Shown here: positions 7,883 through 16,624 of the stretch, in pieces | How positions within the stretch are numbered: the stretch's first letter is position 1 | How the letters are laid out: the number at the start of each line of letters is the position of its first letter | Assembly (NCBI GenBank): GCA_043773745.1 | Contig: JAYVEV010000073.1 | Span: 1 to 53,941, forward strand | Origin: UKL13-2 sp043773745 | Lineage (GTDB): Bacteria > Pseudomonadota > Gammaproteobacteria > Burkholderiales > Usitatibacteraceae | Direction of reading: 5' to 3' | DNA length: 53,941 bases | Position numbers and translations under genes: made by a program | Notes under the pieces: model-generated | Seen by the model: the letters and a program-made list of their open reading frames with translations, nothing else | What the model was told of the DNA's origin: nothing | Database searches by the model: none

Positions 7883-10192
7883 TCATACGTTTTGTTTCTT
7901 GATTTTACTGTTTGGTGCGCCTGAAAAACTGCTCAAATTGGTAAAGGTGCTGTTGCCGCCCATTTCTTCGCCGAGCGAGATATATTGCAGCGGTAATTCG
8001 ATTTCTACCCGCGCGCCGGTCGGCTTTACATTGATCACCCTGATCGTGCCGTGGTGCTCATCCACAATCTTTTTTACTATCGCCAATCCCAATCCAGTAC
8101 CTTTGGATTTGGTGGTGACATAGGGTTCGAAGATGCGGGTTTTTACATCCTCGCTGATACCGCTGCCGTTGTCTTCTACACTCAGGCGAACGAAGGCGCC
8201 TTGCCCACCGCTGTTGTCGCCATCACCGCCAATTGCGGTGGCAAGAATAATGCACGGCTTGGCGGCTCCGGCGGAGGCGTCGAGTGCGTTCTGAATCAGA
8301 TTGTGCAGCACTTGCCGAAGCAGCGTCGGATCTGCCGAGATCATAGGCAGATTGTCGTCAAGCCGAATATCCATAAACACCGTCACAGACTCGTACAGCA
8401 CCAGCACATCACGAGCCAGCTCATTGAGCGACAACATCACCGGCTTCAATCGTGACGAGCGCGAGTAGAGGCTGAAATCATCGACCATGCCTTTCAGGGC
8501 ACCAACCTGCGCGACGATGGTATTGGTTGAGCGCAATAAAATATCTTGCTCTGCTGCCGGCAACTTGCTGGCAAGCTTCATTTGCAGGCGCTCTGCGGAT
8601 AGCTGAATGGGCGTCAGCGGATTTTTAATTTCATGCGCGAGTCGGCGCGCTACTTCACCCCAAGCCGCATCACGCTGCGCCTGAATGAGGCCCGTAATAT
8701 CATCGAACACAAATACAAAACCCGAATCTATGGTTGTGGGCAATTTGGTGGCGCGGACCAGCAGCGTGCGTCGACCGACCGGGCCCTCGTAGGCAATTTG
8801 ACGTTCCCACGGCTTGTCACGCGGGGTTGCGAGTTGCTTGGTGATTTCTTCTATCAATGGCTGCAGCTGCGGCTGGTTCTCACCCCATTCCGGCAACTTC
8901 AACCCCCGCAGGGCGTGATGATTAAAGCCCAGCATCTTTTCCGCGTTGCTGTTGATGGTTTTGACATAGAGACGTTCATCCAGCGTCATTACACCGGATG
9001 TCAGATGCGCCAAAATGGATTCGAGATAGGTGTTCGCGTTTTCAAGTTCTTGCTGCTTGCGTGCCACCACATCGGATGCTTCGCCCAATTGCCGCGTCAT
9101 GGTGTTGAACGATTGGGTGAGCACGCCGAATTCATCGCGGCTTCTGACTGGATTCAGCTTTGAAAAATCACCCTTGGCAATCGCGCGCGTAGATTCAGCC
9201 AGCGCAGAGAGTGGTGCAGAGAGTTTTTCCGACAAAAAGAACGATAGTGCAATAGCGGAAAAAAGCGTCAGCAGTAAAGTAAGCGTCAGAGTCAGCGCGA
9301 ACAATCGTTTCAGCCCATCACGCTGCAAGCCTAGTTTCAAATAGTCATTTCGGCCACTCTCAACCACTTTGGCATCGGCGACGATATTGGCGGGAACGGC
9401 TTGCACCACTTGTAGCACGCGCGCGCCAATCTCGGCCGTGGCCGCAGGCACGCTGATCAAGACGCGCGAGTAAATACTGCGGTCGGATAAAGTTTCAATT
9501 TGTTTGATCGGCGCTTTTTTTACCGCATCGCGCAGCTCTTCGGTGCTGGGTTTATCGATAAAAATGGGGGCGCGCGTGCTGGCAAGGCTTGCGCTGGCCA
9601 GCGGGCGACCGTCCATGGCGAACAGGGTGATTTCATCAAAACCGTATTGAACGCGAAGCTGCCGCAGCGTTTCGGCATCGCTGGGCAACCGCTTGTCATC
9701 GTTGGCGGCAGTGCGTGTGCCATTAGCGTTGGCGGTAATTTCAATCGAATCGCGCGCAGCAATCCGCATGGCAGCTTCACGTCCCTTGCGCAAGGTCTCT
9801 GTAAGGGTGCTGTCAAGCACGCTCTTGCCCAGATTTACCGCGCCTTCAAGCGCCTTATCGACCGGTACATCGAACCAGGAATCAATGGAGCGGCTCAGGA
9901 ACTGGACAGAAATCGCGTACACCAACCCGCCGGGGATAATCGCCATCAAGGCAAACACCGCCATCAGACGCAGCGCCAGCTTGGAACCAAATACCCGACC
10001 GCGAAGTTTTTTTACCAGCAAGTAAATCTGATATCCAATGAGCAGCAAGAGGCCGATGGTCAGCACTAGGCCCAACCCGAAAAGCCACGGATAATGCTCG
10101 GCAAAAAATTCATTGTTGCTGCTGGCACGGAACAGTAGCGCAATTAGGGCGACGCCAATCGTGATGCAACCAAAAATAAGGGTGCGAATCAT
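7883..10192 (-). CDS. ntrY: NtrY-like membrane sensor histidine kinase
   Basis: This 769-residue membrane kinase is predicted to phosphorylate the adjacent NtrX-like regulator. In order: N-terminal membrane helices (LIFGCITIGVALIALLF, then two more around residues 30-100), a long periplasmic region, a further helix (LFALTLTLTLLLTLFSAIAL), a HAMP linker, a PAS domain (ANTYLESILAHLTSGVMTLD), the HisKA box with His520 in RRLAHEIKNPLTPIQ, and an ATPase domain with N box NLIQNALDA and G boxes DNGSGIS and GTGLGLAIVKK. The ATG at 10192 overlaps the stop of the upstream gene (ATGA); a longer reading to 10249 would run into that gene. This topology matches NtrY rather than soluble NtrB. Confidence 0.92.
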   Translation of the reverse strand: MIRTLIFGCITIGVALIALLFRASSNNEFFAEHYPWLFGLGLVLTIGLLLLIGYQIYLLVKKLRGRVFGSKLALRLMAVFALMAIIPGGLVYAISVQFLSRSIDSWFDVPVDKALEGAVNLGKSVLDSTLTETLRKGREAAMRIAARDSIEITANANGTRTAANDDKRLPSDAETLRQLRVQYGFDEITLFAMDGRPLASASLASTRAPIFIDKPSTEELRDAVKKAPIKQIETLSDRSIYSRVLISVPAATAEIGARVLQVVQAVPANIVADAKVVESGRNDYLKLGLQRDGLKRLFALTLTLTLLLTLFSAIALSFFLSEKLSAPLSALAESTRAIAKGDFSKLNPVRSRDEFGVLTQSFNTMTRQLGEASDVVARKQQELENANTYLESILAHLTSGVMTLDERLYVKTINSNAEKMLGFNHHALRGLKLPEWGENQPQLQPLIEEITKQLATPRDKPWERQIAYEGPVGRRTLLVRATKLPTTIDSGFVFVFDDITGLIQAQRDAAWGEVARRLAHEIKNPLTPIQLSAERLQMKLASKLPAAEQDILLRSTNTIVAQVGALKGMVDDFSLYSRSSRLKPVMLSLNELARDVLVLYESVTVFMDIRLDDNLPMISADPTLLRQVLHNLIQNALDASAGAAKPCIILATAIGGDGDNSGGQGAFVRLSVEDNGSGISEDVKTRIFEPYVTTKSKGTGLGLAIVKKIVDEHHGTIRVINVKPTGARVEIELPLQYISLGEEMGGNSTFTNLSSFSGAPNSKIKKQNV

Positions 10193-10779
10193 GGCTTGTT
10201 TTCCCCGCCAACAAGCGGCCAGCGGTACCAGTCTGACGCGAGACTCCATTCTTTTGATGCCAGCACATTGAGCTGGAAGGGCTTGGGCAACTGCGCCGTG
10301 TCGAGCCTGAAGCGTACCGCCGCCTCGTATTTTTCACCGGGCGTCAAACGACCTTTATCGATGACGTTCCATGAACGAACGCGCGACAGCACCCGCTTGA
10401 CGTCATCAAATGAGGCCACGTGTTGCGACAAGCCCGAAACGGTGATGCGGTATTGATCAGTAAGCGGTGCAAACGCAACGCGGCGATCACGGCGCTCCCG
10501 CACAATGACCTGATCGAGCCAATACCAGCGACTGCGGCTTAGTTCAAACTCAACTGTGAAATAGAGCGGTACGCCTTTGCGCACGGCTTCTTCCATCGCG
10601 GCGGTGAGGCTTAGCTCAATTTGCGCATTAAGTTGATAACCGTCTTCGGTCGCCTCCAGCTTCGCCGATTGAATGGTGGCGCCTTCGGCCCACGCAAGTT
10701 GCGGCGCGCCAAGCAGCGCAACCATCATGAGCGAAATTGAAAAATTTCGCCGCAACAAGCTCCGCAACGCAGTTAACAA
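10189..10779 (-). CDS. DUF4390 family exported protein
   Basis: This protein matches the DUF4390 family, which sits between rsmB and ntrY in many betaproteobacteria; its function is unknown. It has a clear Sec signal peptide (LRRNFSISLMMVALLGAPQLAWA) followed by a region of alternating beta-strand character (YFTVEFELSRSRWYWLDQ, YRITVSGLSQHVASFDD). The start is uncertain: TTG at 10779, one base after the rsmB stop, gives 196 residues with a good signal peptide; ATG at 10728 gives a shorter signal peptide; ATG at 10836 would overlap rsmB by more than 50 bases. The stop overlaps ntrY, so it may work with the sensor in the periplasm, an inference from conserved linkage only. Confidence 0.8.
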   Translation of the reverse strand: MLTALRSLLRRNFSISLMMVALLGAPQLAWAEGATIQSAKLEATEDGYQLNAQIELSLTAAMEEAVRKGVPLYFTVEFELSRSRWYWLDQVIVRERRDRRVAFAPLTDQYRITVSGLSQHVASFDDVKRVLSRVRSWNVIDKGRLTPGEKYEAAVRFRLDTAQLPKPFQLNVLASKEWSLASDWYRWPLVGGENKP

Positions 10780-10780
10780 C

Positions 10781-12115
10781 TTAGCGCGGCTTGGTCTTCG
10801 TAAGCAACGCGAAATAAAATCCGTCGTGATGATCATCGGGAAGCAGTTGGCCGTCTTTGAAAGTGAGTCCTGCGGCACTTGTGGCATTTCCGTGTCCGGG
10901 CAAGTTAGGCGTGACGGCAAGGTCGAGTTGTTTGGCGGTTAAATGAGTGCTTAAAAATGCATCGATAATGTCCTGGTTTTCCGCACGAAAAACCGAGCAC
11001 GTTACATACAGCAATCTACCATCAACGCTAAGGCAATTCCACAGCGATTCTAGGAGCCGTGTTTGTTGGCGGGCAAACGACCCCAGATCGGTTTCACGGC
11101 GAATCCACTTAATATCGGGATGCCGTCTGGCAACACCCGATCCCGAGCAAGGTACATCAAGCAAAATTCGATCAAACGGTTTTTTATCCCACCAGCTTTC
11201 CGGCTCGGCGGCGTTGACGTTTTTCAATGTGGCCTTGAGTTTCAGGCGGTCGATATTCTCCGTGACGCGTTTCAGGCGATGTCGATCACTATCAATGGCG
11301 GTTAAATCAATATCTGCCAATTCCAGCAAATGCCCCGCTTTACCCCCGGGTGCCGCGCAAGCATCCAATACCCGCATGCCCGCTTTGATTCCCAGCAATG
11401 GCGCGGCCCATTGCGCCCCTTCATCCTGAACCGACACCAGGCCATCGCGAAAGCCGGGCAGCTCGTTTACCGATACCGGCTTCATGAGCTCAATAGCGCC
11501 CGCACCGCGATCAATCGCGGCAATGCCGACCGCGGCCAATTTGGCCAAATATTCCGGCGTGTTGGTGCGGCGAAGGTTGACGCGCAAACACATGGGCGGA
11601 TGTGCGCGCGATGACAGCAGTGCATTCTGCCAACCCTCTGGTTGTTCGCGCTTAAGCCGTTCAATCCACCAGCGCGGAAAATCATAAATAGCAGTATCAA
11701 TCTTGAACCGCTCGCGGCCAAACTTATCGGGTGTGCGCAGGTAATTGCGGAGCACGGCGTTGACCAACGGCTTGGCGCGCGCAAAGCCCATGGCTTCAGT
11801 GGCCGTGACTGCATGATCAACAATGGCGTGATCGCTCGCCTTGGAAAACTGTAGCTGCGCCAATGCAACCAGCAACAAGTGGCGCACTGGCGCATCGGCC
11901 ATCGGTGCGGTCAGCAGCATATCCAACTGCGCCGACAGGAGCCCGTAATGACGCAACGTATCAAATGAAATCGAATGAACAGCGGCACGCTCATTGGGGG
12001 TCAGCGGTGTTGCAGCAGTTTGCTTTTGCACAACCTGTTCGAGCACCCGGTCGAGATTTTTGCCGCCGAGAACCTGGCCCACGACAGTGGCGCTTGCGAC
12101 TTGGATGGGAATCAT
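10781..12115 (-). CDS. rsmB: 16S rRNA (cytosine-967-C5)-methyltransferase RsmB
   Basis: RsmB methylates C967 of 16S rRNA using S-adenosylmethionine. The 444-residue protein has an N-terminal NusB-like RNA-binding domain (residues about 1-140, with SDHAIVDHAVTATEAMG) and a C-terminal Rossmann methyltransferase domain. The SAM site reads LDACAAPGGKAGHLLELA, and the two catalytic cysteines of the m5C family are visible in LDVPCSGSG and VTCSVF. The ATG at 12115 overlaps the fmt stop in the ATGA manner; the frame extends upstream into fmt but no start there is plausible. Confidence 0.95.
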   Translation of the reverse strand: MIPIQVASATVVGQVLGGKNLDRVLEQVVQKQTAATPLTPNERAAVHSISFDTLRHYGLLSAQLDMLLTAPMADAPVRHLLLVALAQLQFSKASDHAIVDHAVTATEAMGFARAKPLVNAVLRNYLRTPDKFGRERFKIDTAIYDFPRWWIERLKREQPEGWQNALLSSRAHPPMCLRVNLRRTNTPEYLAKLAAVGIAAIDRGAGAIELMKPVSVNELPGFRDGLVSVQDEGAQWAAPLLGIKAGMRVLDACAAPGGKAGHLLELADIDLTAIDSDRHRLKRVTENIDRLKLKATLKNVNAAEPESWWDKKPFDRILLDVPCSGSGVARRHPDIKWIRRETDLGSFARQQTRLLESLWNCLSVDGRLLYVTCSVFRAENQDIIDAFLSTHLTAKQLDLAVTPNLPGHGNATSAAGLTFKDGQLLPDDHHDGFYFALLTKTKPR

Positions 12116-13065
12116 GAGAAGACGCTTCCTGGTTGAATTGCGGTTGCGGGGATTCCCCCCTTGATAGCCATGCCGCGCAAAAATTCCCCTATGGCCAGAC
12201 GCTTTCCCCCTGGTTTTTGCACCACATTCAGCGTCAGCGCGTCCTGACCACATTGTACGGTTAGCCGATTCGCGGTCACATCAATAACTGTGCCGGGAGC
12301 TGCTTGGATCATATTAGGAGCCACGGTAGCCCGCCAAATCTTGATTGTCTCACCGCCCCATTTGGTTTCGCAGCCAGGGAAGGGGTCAAAGGCTCGCAGG
12401 CGCCGTTCCAATACATGGGCCGGTTCGGACCAATTAATGGGCGCTTCAGATTTTTCGATTTTTCGTGCATAGGTTATGCCGCTAGCTGGCTGCGGTTGTG
12501 GCGTTAGCTGCGATAAACGGGAAAGTGCTTCAACAATGCTTTCAGCACCCAGTGCAGAGAGCTTCTCAAGCAGCGTGGCACTGGTGTCAAGGTTGGGGCT
12601 GATGGATATCCGTCGCTCAAGCAATATGGGTCCCGTATCAAGGCCGGCATCCATTTGCATGATGCAGATACCGGTCTCACCATCGCCAGCCTCGATCGCG
12701 CGCTGCACGGGCGCGGCCCCGCGCCAGCGGGGCAATAGCGAACCATGAATATTAAGACATCCTTGCTTGGGAATATCGAGAACCGCTTGTGGCAATAACA
12801 TGCCATAGGCTGCGACTACCATCACGTCTGCGATCACTTCGCGCAGCAGGGCGTGGGCGGCTGGGTCCTTCAGCGAGGGTGGTTTTTCAATACGCAAACC
12901 CAGCTGCGCGGCCAACTGCGCAGTTGCACTTTGAGCCTGCTTCATGCCGCGTCCAGCCGGCCGATCTGGCTGAGTGAGTACTAGCACAACTTCGTGTCCG
13001 GCCGCCGCCAGCGCGGCCAAAGCGGCAGCAGCAAACGGGGGAGTGCCGGCAAAAATAAGTCTCAT
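12112..13065 (-). CDS. fmt: Methionyl-tRNA formyltransferase
   Basis: Fmt formylates the initiator Met-tRNA using 10-formyltetrahydrofolate. The 317-residue protein begins MRLIFAGTPPFAAAALAAL, has the catalytic Asn-His site in LNIHGSLLPRWRGAAP and the conserved aspartate segment MDAGLDTGPIL, followed by a C-terminal OB-like tRNA-binding domain (INWSEPAHVLERRLRAFDPFPG). It is translationally coupled to rsmB by a four-base overlap and lies 140 bases downstream of def, so formylation and deformylation enzymes are neighbours, as is common. A strong inverted repeat lies between def and fmt. Confidence 0.97.
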   Translation of the reverse strand: MRLIFAGTPPFAAAALAALAAAGHEVVLVLTQPDRPAGRGMKQAQSATAQLAAQLGLRIEKPPSLKDPAAHALLREVIADVMVVAAYGMLLPQAVLDIPKQGCLNIHGSLLPRWRGAAPVQRAIEAGDGETGICIMQMDAGLDTGPILLERRISISPNLDTSATLLEKLSALGAESIVEALSRLSQLTPQPQPASGITYARKIEKSEAPINWSEPAHVLERRLRAFDPFPGCETKWGGETIKIWRATVAPNMIQAAPGTVIDVTANRLTVQCGQDALTLNVVQKPGGKRLAIGEFLRGMAIKGGIPATAIQPGSVFS

Positions 13066-13102
13066 GGGGCTATATCCGCCAACAGTTTTGCTGGCTCAAA
13101 GT

Positions 13103-13132
13103 AACGCCGCCGGCAATCATGCCGGCGGCGTT
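13103..13132. other. Perfect 13-bp inverted repeat between def and fmt
   Basis: AACGCCGCCGGCA, a 4-base loop, then its exact complement TGCCGGCGGCGTT. It is followed on the plus strand by TAAAAATAA, not a proper T-tract, and on the minus strand (the direction of def and fmt transcription) by GTTACTTTG. It is therefore not a textbook terminator in either direction. It could be a partial terminator or stability element in the def-fmt transcript, reducing fmt relative to def. Confidence 0.6.
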
Positions 13133-13205
13133 AAAAATAACTGGGTATGTGAATAACTCCCGAGGAGCAAACGCGTTGCTTTCTCGTTTGCTATCGATTT
13201 ACTAG

Positions 13206-13760
13206 TTAGGCTCGCGCCGCTGCCACACGGCGGCGTGGCGTGGCGATCTCGGCTTCGCGCTCAAGTTCGCGCTGCCGTTTGACCAGTTTATTTTTGATGC
13301 GGTTCGCTTTCAAAGGCGATAGGTATTCAACAAATACATGGCCGTCCAGGTGATCAACCTCGTGCTGAATACACACCGCCAATAGGCCGGAAGCATTGAT
13401 CGTGAAGCGTTGACCATCACGGTCGAGGGCGGTCACCATCACGGTTTCAGCACGTTCCACTTTGTCGTAAAAGCCGGGAACCGACAAGCAACCCTCTTCA
13501 TTGACGGCAGTACCTTCTTTTTTGATGATTTCCGGGTTAATGAACACGCGAAGCTGGTTCTTTTCCTCAGAAACATCGATAACCATAATGCGCTTTAGCT
13601 CGCCGACCTGAGTGGCGGCAAGCCCAACGCCAGGCGCGTCATACATGGTTTCAGCCATATCATCGACCAATTTTTTGATCTTATTGTCGATAAGTTTGAC
13701 TGGCTCCGCGATGCGGGTCAGGCGGGGATCGGGGTAAGTCACAACATCCAGAATGGCCAT
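13206..13760 (-). CDS. def: Peptide deformylase
   Basis: Peptide deformylase is a metalloenzyme (usually iron) that removes the formyl group from nascent protein N-termini. All three family motifs are present: GVGLAATQVG (Thr where many have Pro), EEGCLSVPGFY with the metal-ligand cysteine, and QHEVDHLDGHVF with the two ligand histidines and the catalytic glutamate. The 184-residue length and the Arg-rich C-terminal extension (EAEIATPRRRVAAARA) fit proteobacterial type I enzymes. It begins the minus-strand block and is transcribed divergently from the LysM gene across a 255-base gap that must hold both promoters; I could not pick these out confidently. Confidence 0.97.
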   Translation of the reverse strand: MAILDVVTYPDPRLTRIAEPVKLIDNKIKKLVDDMAETMYDAPGVGLAATQVGELKRIMVIDVSEEKNQLRVFINPEIIKKEGTAVNEEGCLSVPGFYDKVERAETVMVTALDRDGQRFTINASGLLAVCIQHEVDHLDGHVFVEYLSPLKANRIKNKLVKRQRELEREAEIATPRRRVAAARA

Positions 13761-14015
13761 AATTGCTTGCGAATTGAATAAATTAGGTGCAGAATCTTCA
13801 GAAGTAACTTTAACTTTGAGGCGAAGGCTACTGTTTCAAGTCTAGTGGAAGTCGCCCAAAGTAGCAAATCCGTCAACTCGCGGGCTATGGCTTATTCAGG
13901 CTCGTTTTAGTCGTCTTTATGAAGCCAGCGACACAAACGCACTACAGTAATTGCGTTTTAACGCGTTCAGACAGCACCCAATATAGGCATCCCGCAACTT
14001 GAAGCGAGACCAGAC

Positions 14016-15278
14016 ATGACCAAACATCCTCGTTTATTCCAGTTATCCCTCTTAGTCCTCGCGATATCGGGATTTGTTCCCCAGATCGTTTTGGCCCAAT
14101 CTGTTGTCGTCAAGGGTACTGCGGAAAGCGCGCCTGCAACACCCAATGCCGCCGCCGAATCTAAAACGACCACGCCCAAAGCGGTTGCTGCCAAAAAGCC
14201 TTCCGCCGAAAAATTGGCCGCTGCCTCGATGCCCAGTGGAACTAAGCCGCTCACGCTGGCCGAAAACGCGCCTTCCACCTACATCGTTGTCAAAGGCGAT
14301 ACCTTGTGGGATATTTCGGGAAAATTCCTGAAAGAACCATGGCGCTGGCCCGAAATTTGGAATTTTAATCGCGAACAAATCAAAGATCCGCATTGGATCT
14401 ATCCGGGCGATGTGATCAATTTGTCCTTTGACGCCAACGGTAATCCTCGCTTGTCTTTTGGACGTGGAAGCGGCGGCGCTGGTGGTACGGCTCGACTCTC
14501 ACCCGGCGTACGTGTCGACCGATTTGCACAAGCGATTCCATCAATTCCTGCTCGCGATATTGCACCGTTTTTGTCCTTGCCCCTGGTGGCCGACGAAGAC
14601 GCCCTCATTAATGCCCCCAAGATTATTGCAGCCGATGATGGCCGTGTCATTGTGGGTGCCGGTGACAAAATCTATGTGGTTGCGATGAAGCCTGAGATGG
14701 GGACTCGCTGGCAAATTTATCGCCCCGGCAAAAAACTGATCGATCCCGATACCAAAGAAATTTTAGGCTACGAGGCCATTTACCTGGGCGACGCTAAGGT
14801 AAACAAGTTTGGCGAAAGCACGACCGCTGAAGTGGTTAAGTCTACCCAAGAGATTAATAAAGGCGATCGTTTAGCCCCCGCCACCGAAAGCGCTGTGCCT
14901 TCTTATGTTCCCCACTCGCCGGAAAGCGGCGTTAAGGGCAAGATAATTTCAGTGCTGGGCGGCGTTAGTGAGAGCGCGCAATATTCCGTGGTTGTGCTCA
15001 ATCTGGGCATGCGCAATGGTTTAGAAGTGGGCCATGTGCTAGCCGGTATGCGTGCTGGTGCTACCGTCAGCACCAAAACCGGTGAGTCCACCTGGGGCTC
15101 GTTTGTACCCAATTTCATTCATGAGTCCAATGCTGAAAAATTGCCGTCGACGGTAAAGTTGGACGATGAGCGTAATGGCTTGCTGTTTGTATTCCGGGTG
15201 TTTGATAAAGTCTCCTATGCGCTGGTGATGAGCAGCAATCGCCCGTTCAAAGTGGGCGATGTAGTGCAAACGCCCTAA
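14016..15278 (+). CDS. Exported LysM-domain protein
   Basis: This is a 420-residue exported protein with a Sec signal peptide (residues 1-28, ending QIVLAQS), a low-complexity Ala/Pro/Lys/Thr linker (about 30-85), and one LysM peptidoglycan-binding domain at about 90-145 (TYIVVKGDTLWDISGKFLKE through WIYPGDVINLSF). The C-terminal 270 residues carry no family I know by name, but the same architecture is found beside dprA in betaproteobacteria. It probably anchors to the cell wall in the periplasm. A helpful ribosome site is weak (GAAGCGAG, 12 bases upstream of the ATG). It is followed 51 bases later by dprA, in the same direction. Confidence 0.88.
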   Translation: MTKHPRLFQLSLLVLAISGFVPQIVLAQSVVVKGTAESAPATPNAAAESKTTTPKAVAAKKPSAEKLAAASMPSGTKPLTLAENAPSTYIVVKGDTLWDISGKFLKEPWRWPEIWNFNREQIKDPHWIYPGDVINLSFDANGNPRLSFGRGSGGAGGTARLSPGVRVDRFAQAIPSIPARDIAPFLSLPLVADEDALINAPKIIAADDGRVIVGAGDKIYVVAMKPEMGTRWQIYRPGKKLIDPDTKEILGYEAIYLGDAKVNKFGESTTAEVVKSTQEINKGDRLAPATESAVPSYVPHSPESGVKGKIISVLGGVSESAQYSVVVLNLGMRNGLEVGHVLAGMRAGATVSTKTGESTWGSFVPNFIHESNAEKLPSTVKLDDERNGLLFVFRVFDKVSYALVMSSNRPFKVGDVVQTP

Positions 15279-15329
15279 CAAAGGCCGTGTCGCTACTCCT
15301 ATGGCCACTTATATTTAGCTCAACTATTC

Positions 15330-16379
15330 ATGCCCGTTCCGCACCATGGGGCTGAGCCCCATGCTTGGCTCGGCCTTGATCTGATTCCCGGCTTAGGCGG
15401 GGAAAAACTTCGAAGCTTGCTCATTCAGTTTGGCTCGCCTGCCGTAATTTTGGCGAGCCCGGCTTCTCAGCTTTCCCCTTATGTGGGCCCCAAAGTGGCC
15501 GAAGCGATCGCCTGTGGCCCTGATGCTGCCAAGCTCAGCGCCGCGCTTGCGTGGTTGGAAAACGAAAACAATCACCTGCTGACCTTGGCAGACGAGGAAT
15601 ACCCTGCGGCACTGCTCGAGATCAGCGATCCGCCGCCTATCTTGTATATGAAGGGTCAACGTTCGCTGCTGGGCCAGCCGGGCATTGCTGTGGTGGGCAG
15701 CCGAAACGCCACGCCGGTTGGCCTGCAAAATGCCGAAGGCTTTTCGCGCGCCCTTTCGCAAGCAGGTCTTACCATTATTTCGGGCATGGCCTTGGGCATT
15801 GATGCTGCCGCTCACCGTGGCGGCCTTGATGGCGGCGCTTCGTCGATTGCGGTGGTTGGCACCGGTCTTGATCTGGTTTATCCGGCCCGCAATAAAGCGC
15901 TGGCGCATGAATTGGCGCAGGACGGCTTGATCATCAGTGAATTTTCCTTGGGGACCCCTGCGCTGGCCAACAATTTTCCGCGTCGCAATCGCATCATCAG
16001 TGGGTTATCGAGGGGGGTGCTGGTGGTTGAAGCTGCGCTGGCCTCCGGCTCGTTGATTACCGCCCGCCAGGCTGGTGAGCAGGGACGAGAAGTGTTTGCC
16101 ATCCCCGGCACCATTCACTCACCGTTTTCAAAAGGTTGTCACCAATTAATTAAACAGGGTGCGAAACTGGTTGACGACGCGAATGATATTTTGGTGGAAC
16201 TTCAGTGGCGGTCCACAACGGCACCTGCATTATCAACGCTTAAGCCTGACGCTGATGATGCCAGGTCGGGCGATGATCCCATCTTGGTTGCCATGGGTTA
16301 CGACCCTGTTTCGGTTGATGCATTGATGGAAAGAGTCGCGCTGCCGGCGGATCAGGTAATCGCCCGAATGACGAATTAG
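15330..16379 (+). CDS. dprA: DNA processing protein DprA, frameshifted near the C-terminus
   Basis: DprA binds incoming single-stranded DNA and loads RecA during natural transformation. The Rossmann-like core is intact: GSRNATPVGLQNAEGFSRAL, ISGMALGIDAAAHRGGL, VVGTGLDLVYPARN, ISEFSLG, FPRRNRIISGLSRGVLVVEA, SGSLITARQAGEQGREVFAIPG. The C-terminal winged-helix domain is cut short: the frame stops at TAG 16377-16379 after QVIARMTN. Reading from 16376 in the frame one base back restores the expected ending LELDGVIAPLPGGRYQRLS, stopping at 16433-16435. A single missing base (ACGAATTA for ACGGAATTA at about 16373) explains this. It may be a real mutation or a sequencing error; the core would probably still function. 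Confidence 0.9.
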   Translation: MPVPHHGAEPHAWLGLDLIPGLGGEKLRSLLIQFGSPAVILASPASQLSPYVGPKVAEAIACGPDAAKLSAALAWLENENNHLLTLADEEYPAALLEISDPPPILYMKGQRSLLGQPGIAVVGSRNATPVGLQNAEGFSRALSQAGLTIISGMALGIDAAAHRGGLDGGASSIAVVGTGLDLVYPARNKALAHELAQDGLIISEFSLGTPALANNFPRRNRIISGLSRGVLVVEAALASGSLITARQAGEQGREVFAIPGTIHSPFSKGCHQLIKQGAKLVDDANDILVELQWRSTTAPALSTLKPDADDARSGDDPILVAMGYDPVSVDALMERVALPADQVIARMTN

Positions 16380-16435
16380 AGCTTGATGGTGTTATTGCCC
16401 CGCTGCCCGGCGGTCGTTATCAGCGCTTATCGTAA
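16376..16435 (+). pseudogene. dprA: Out-of-frame 3' end of dprA (winged-helix tail)
   Basis: These 19 codons plus TAA encode the end of the DprA winged helix (G-G-R-Y-Q-R-L motif before the stop) but are one base out of frame with the upstream part. The intact gene would span 15330-16435. The rest of the dprA-topB gap (16436-16624) holds no gene that I can see. In particular smg (DUF494), often found between these two genes in related bacteria, is absent. Confidence 0.8.
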
Positions 16436-16624
16436 TCGTTGATATAGCGGCTATGCTGGCTTAACTTGAGCATGTGATAATCGCCCTCCGCCGAGCCTTT
16501 TGGGCGCGTCATTTTGGGGTGCCGCTTGTAAAAAGCGGCCAATCCTGTCTATCATTTGTCCCCTTTTGCTGTTTTTAGGCAATATTTCCATTGCTGCTTC
16601 ATTGACCAGAAAACGAATCCCGCC

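Noticed and set aside
9500..10069. 189-codon plus-strand frame over ntrY
   Set aside because: Antisense to the conserved NtrY N-terminal half; composition is typical of a shadow frame.
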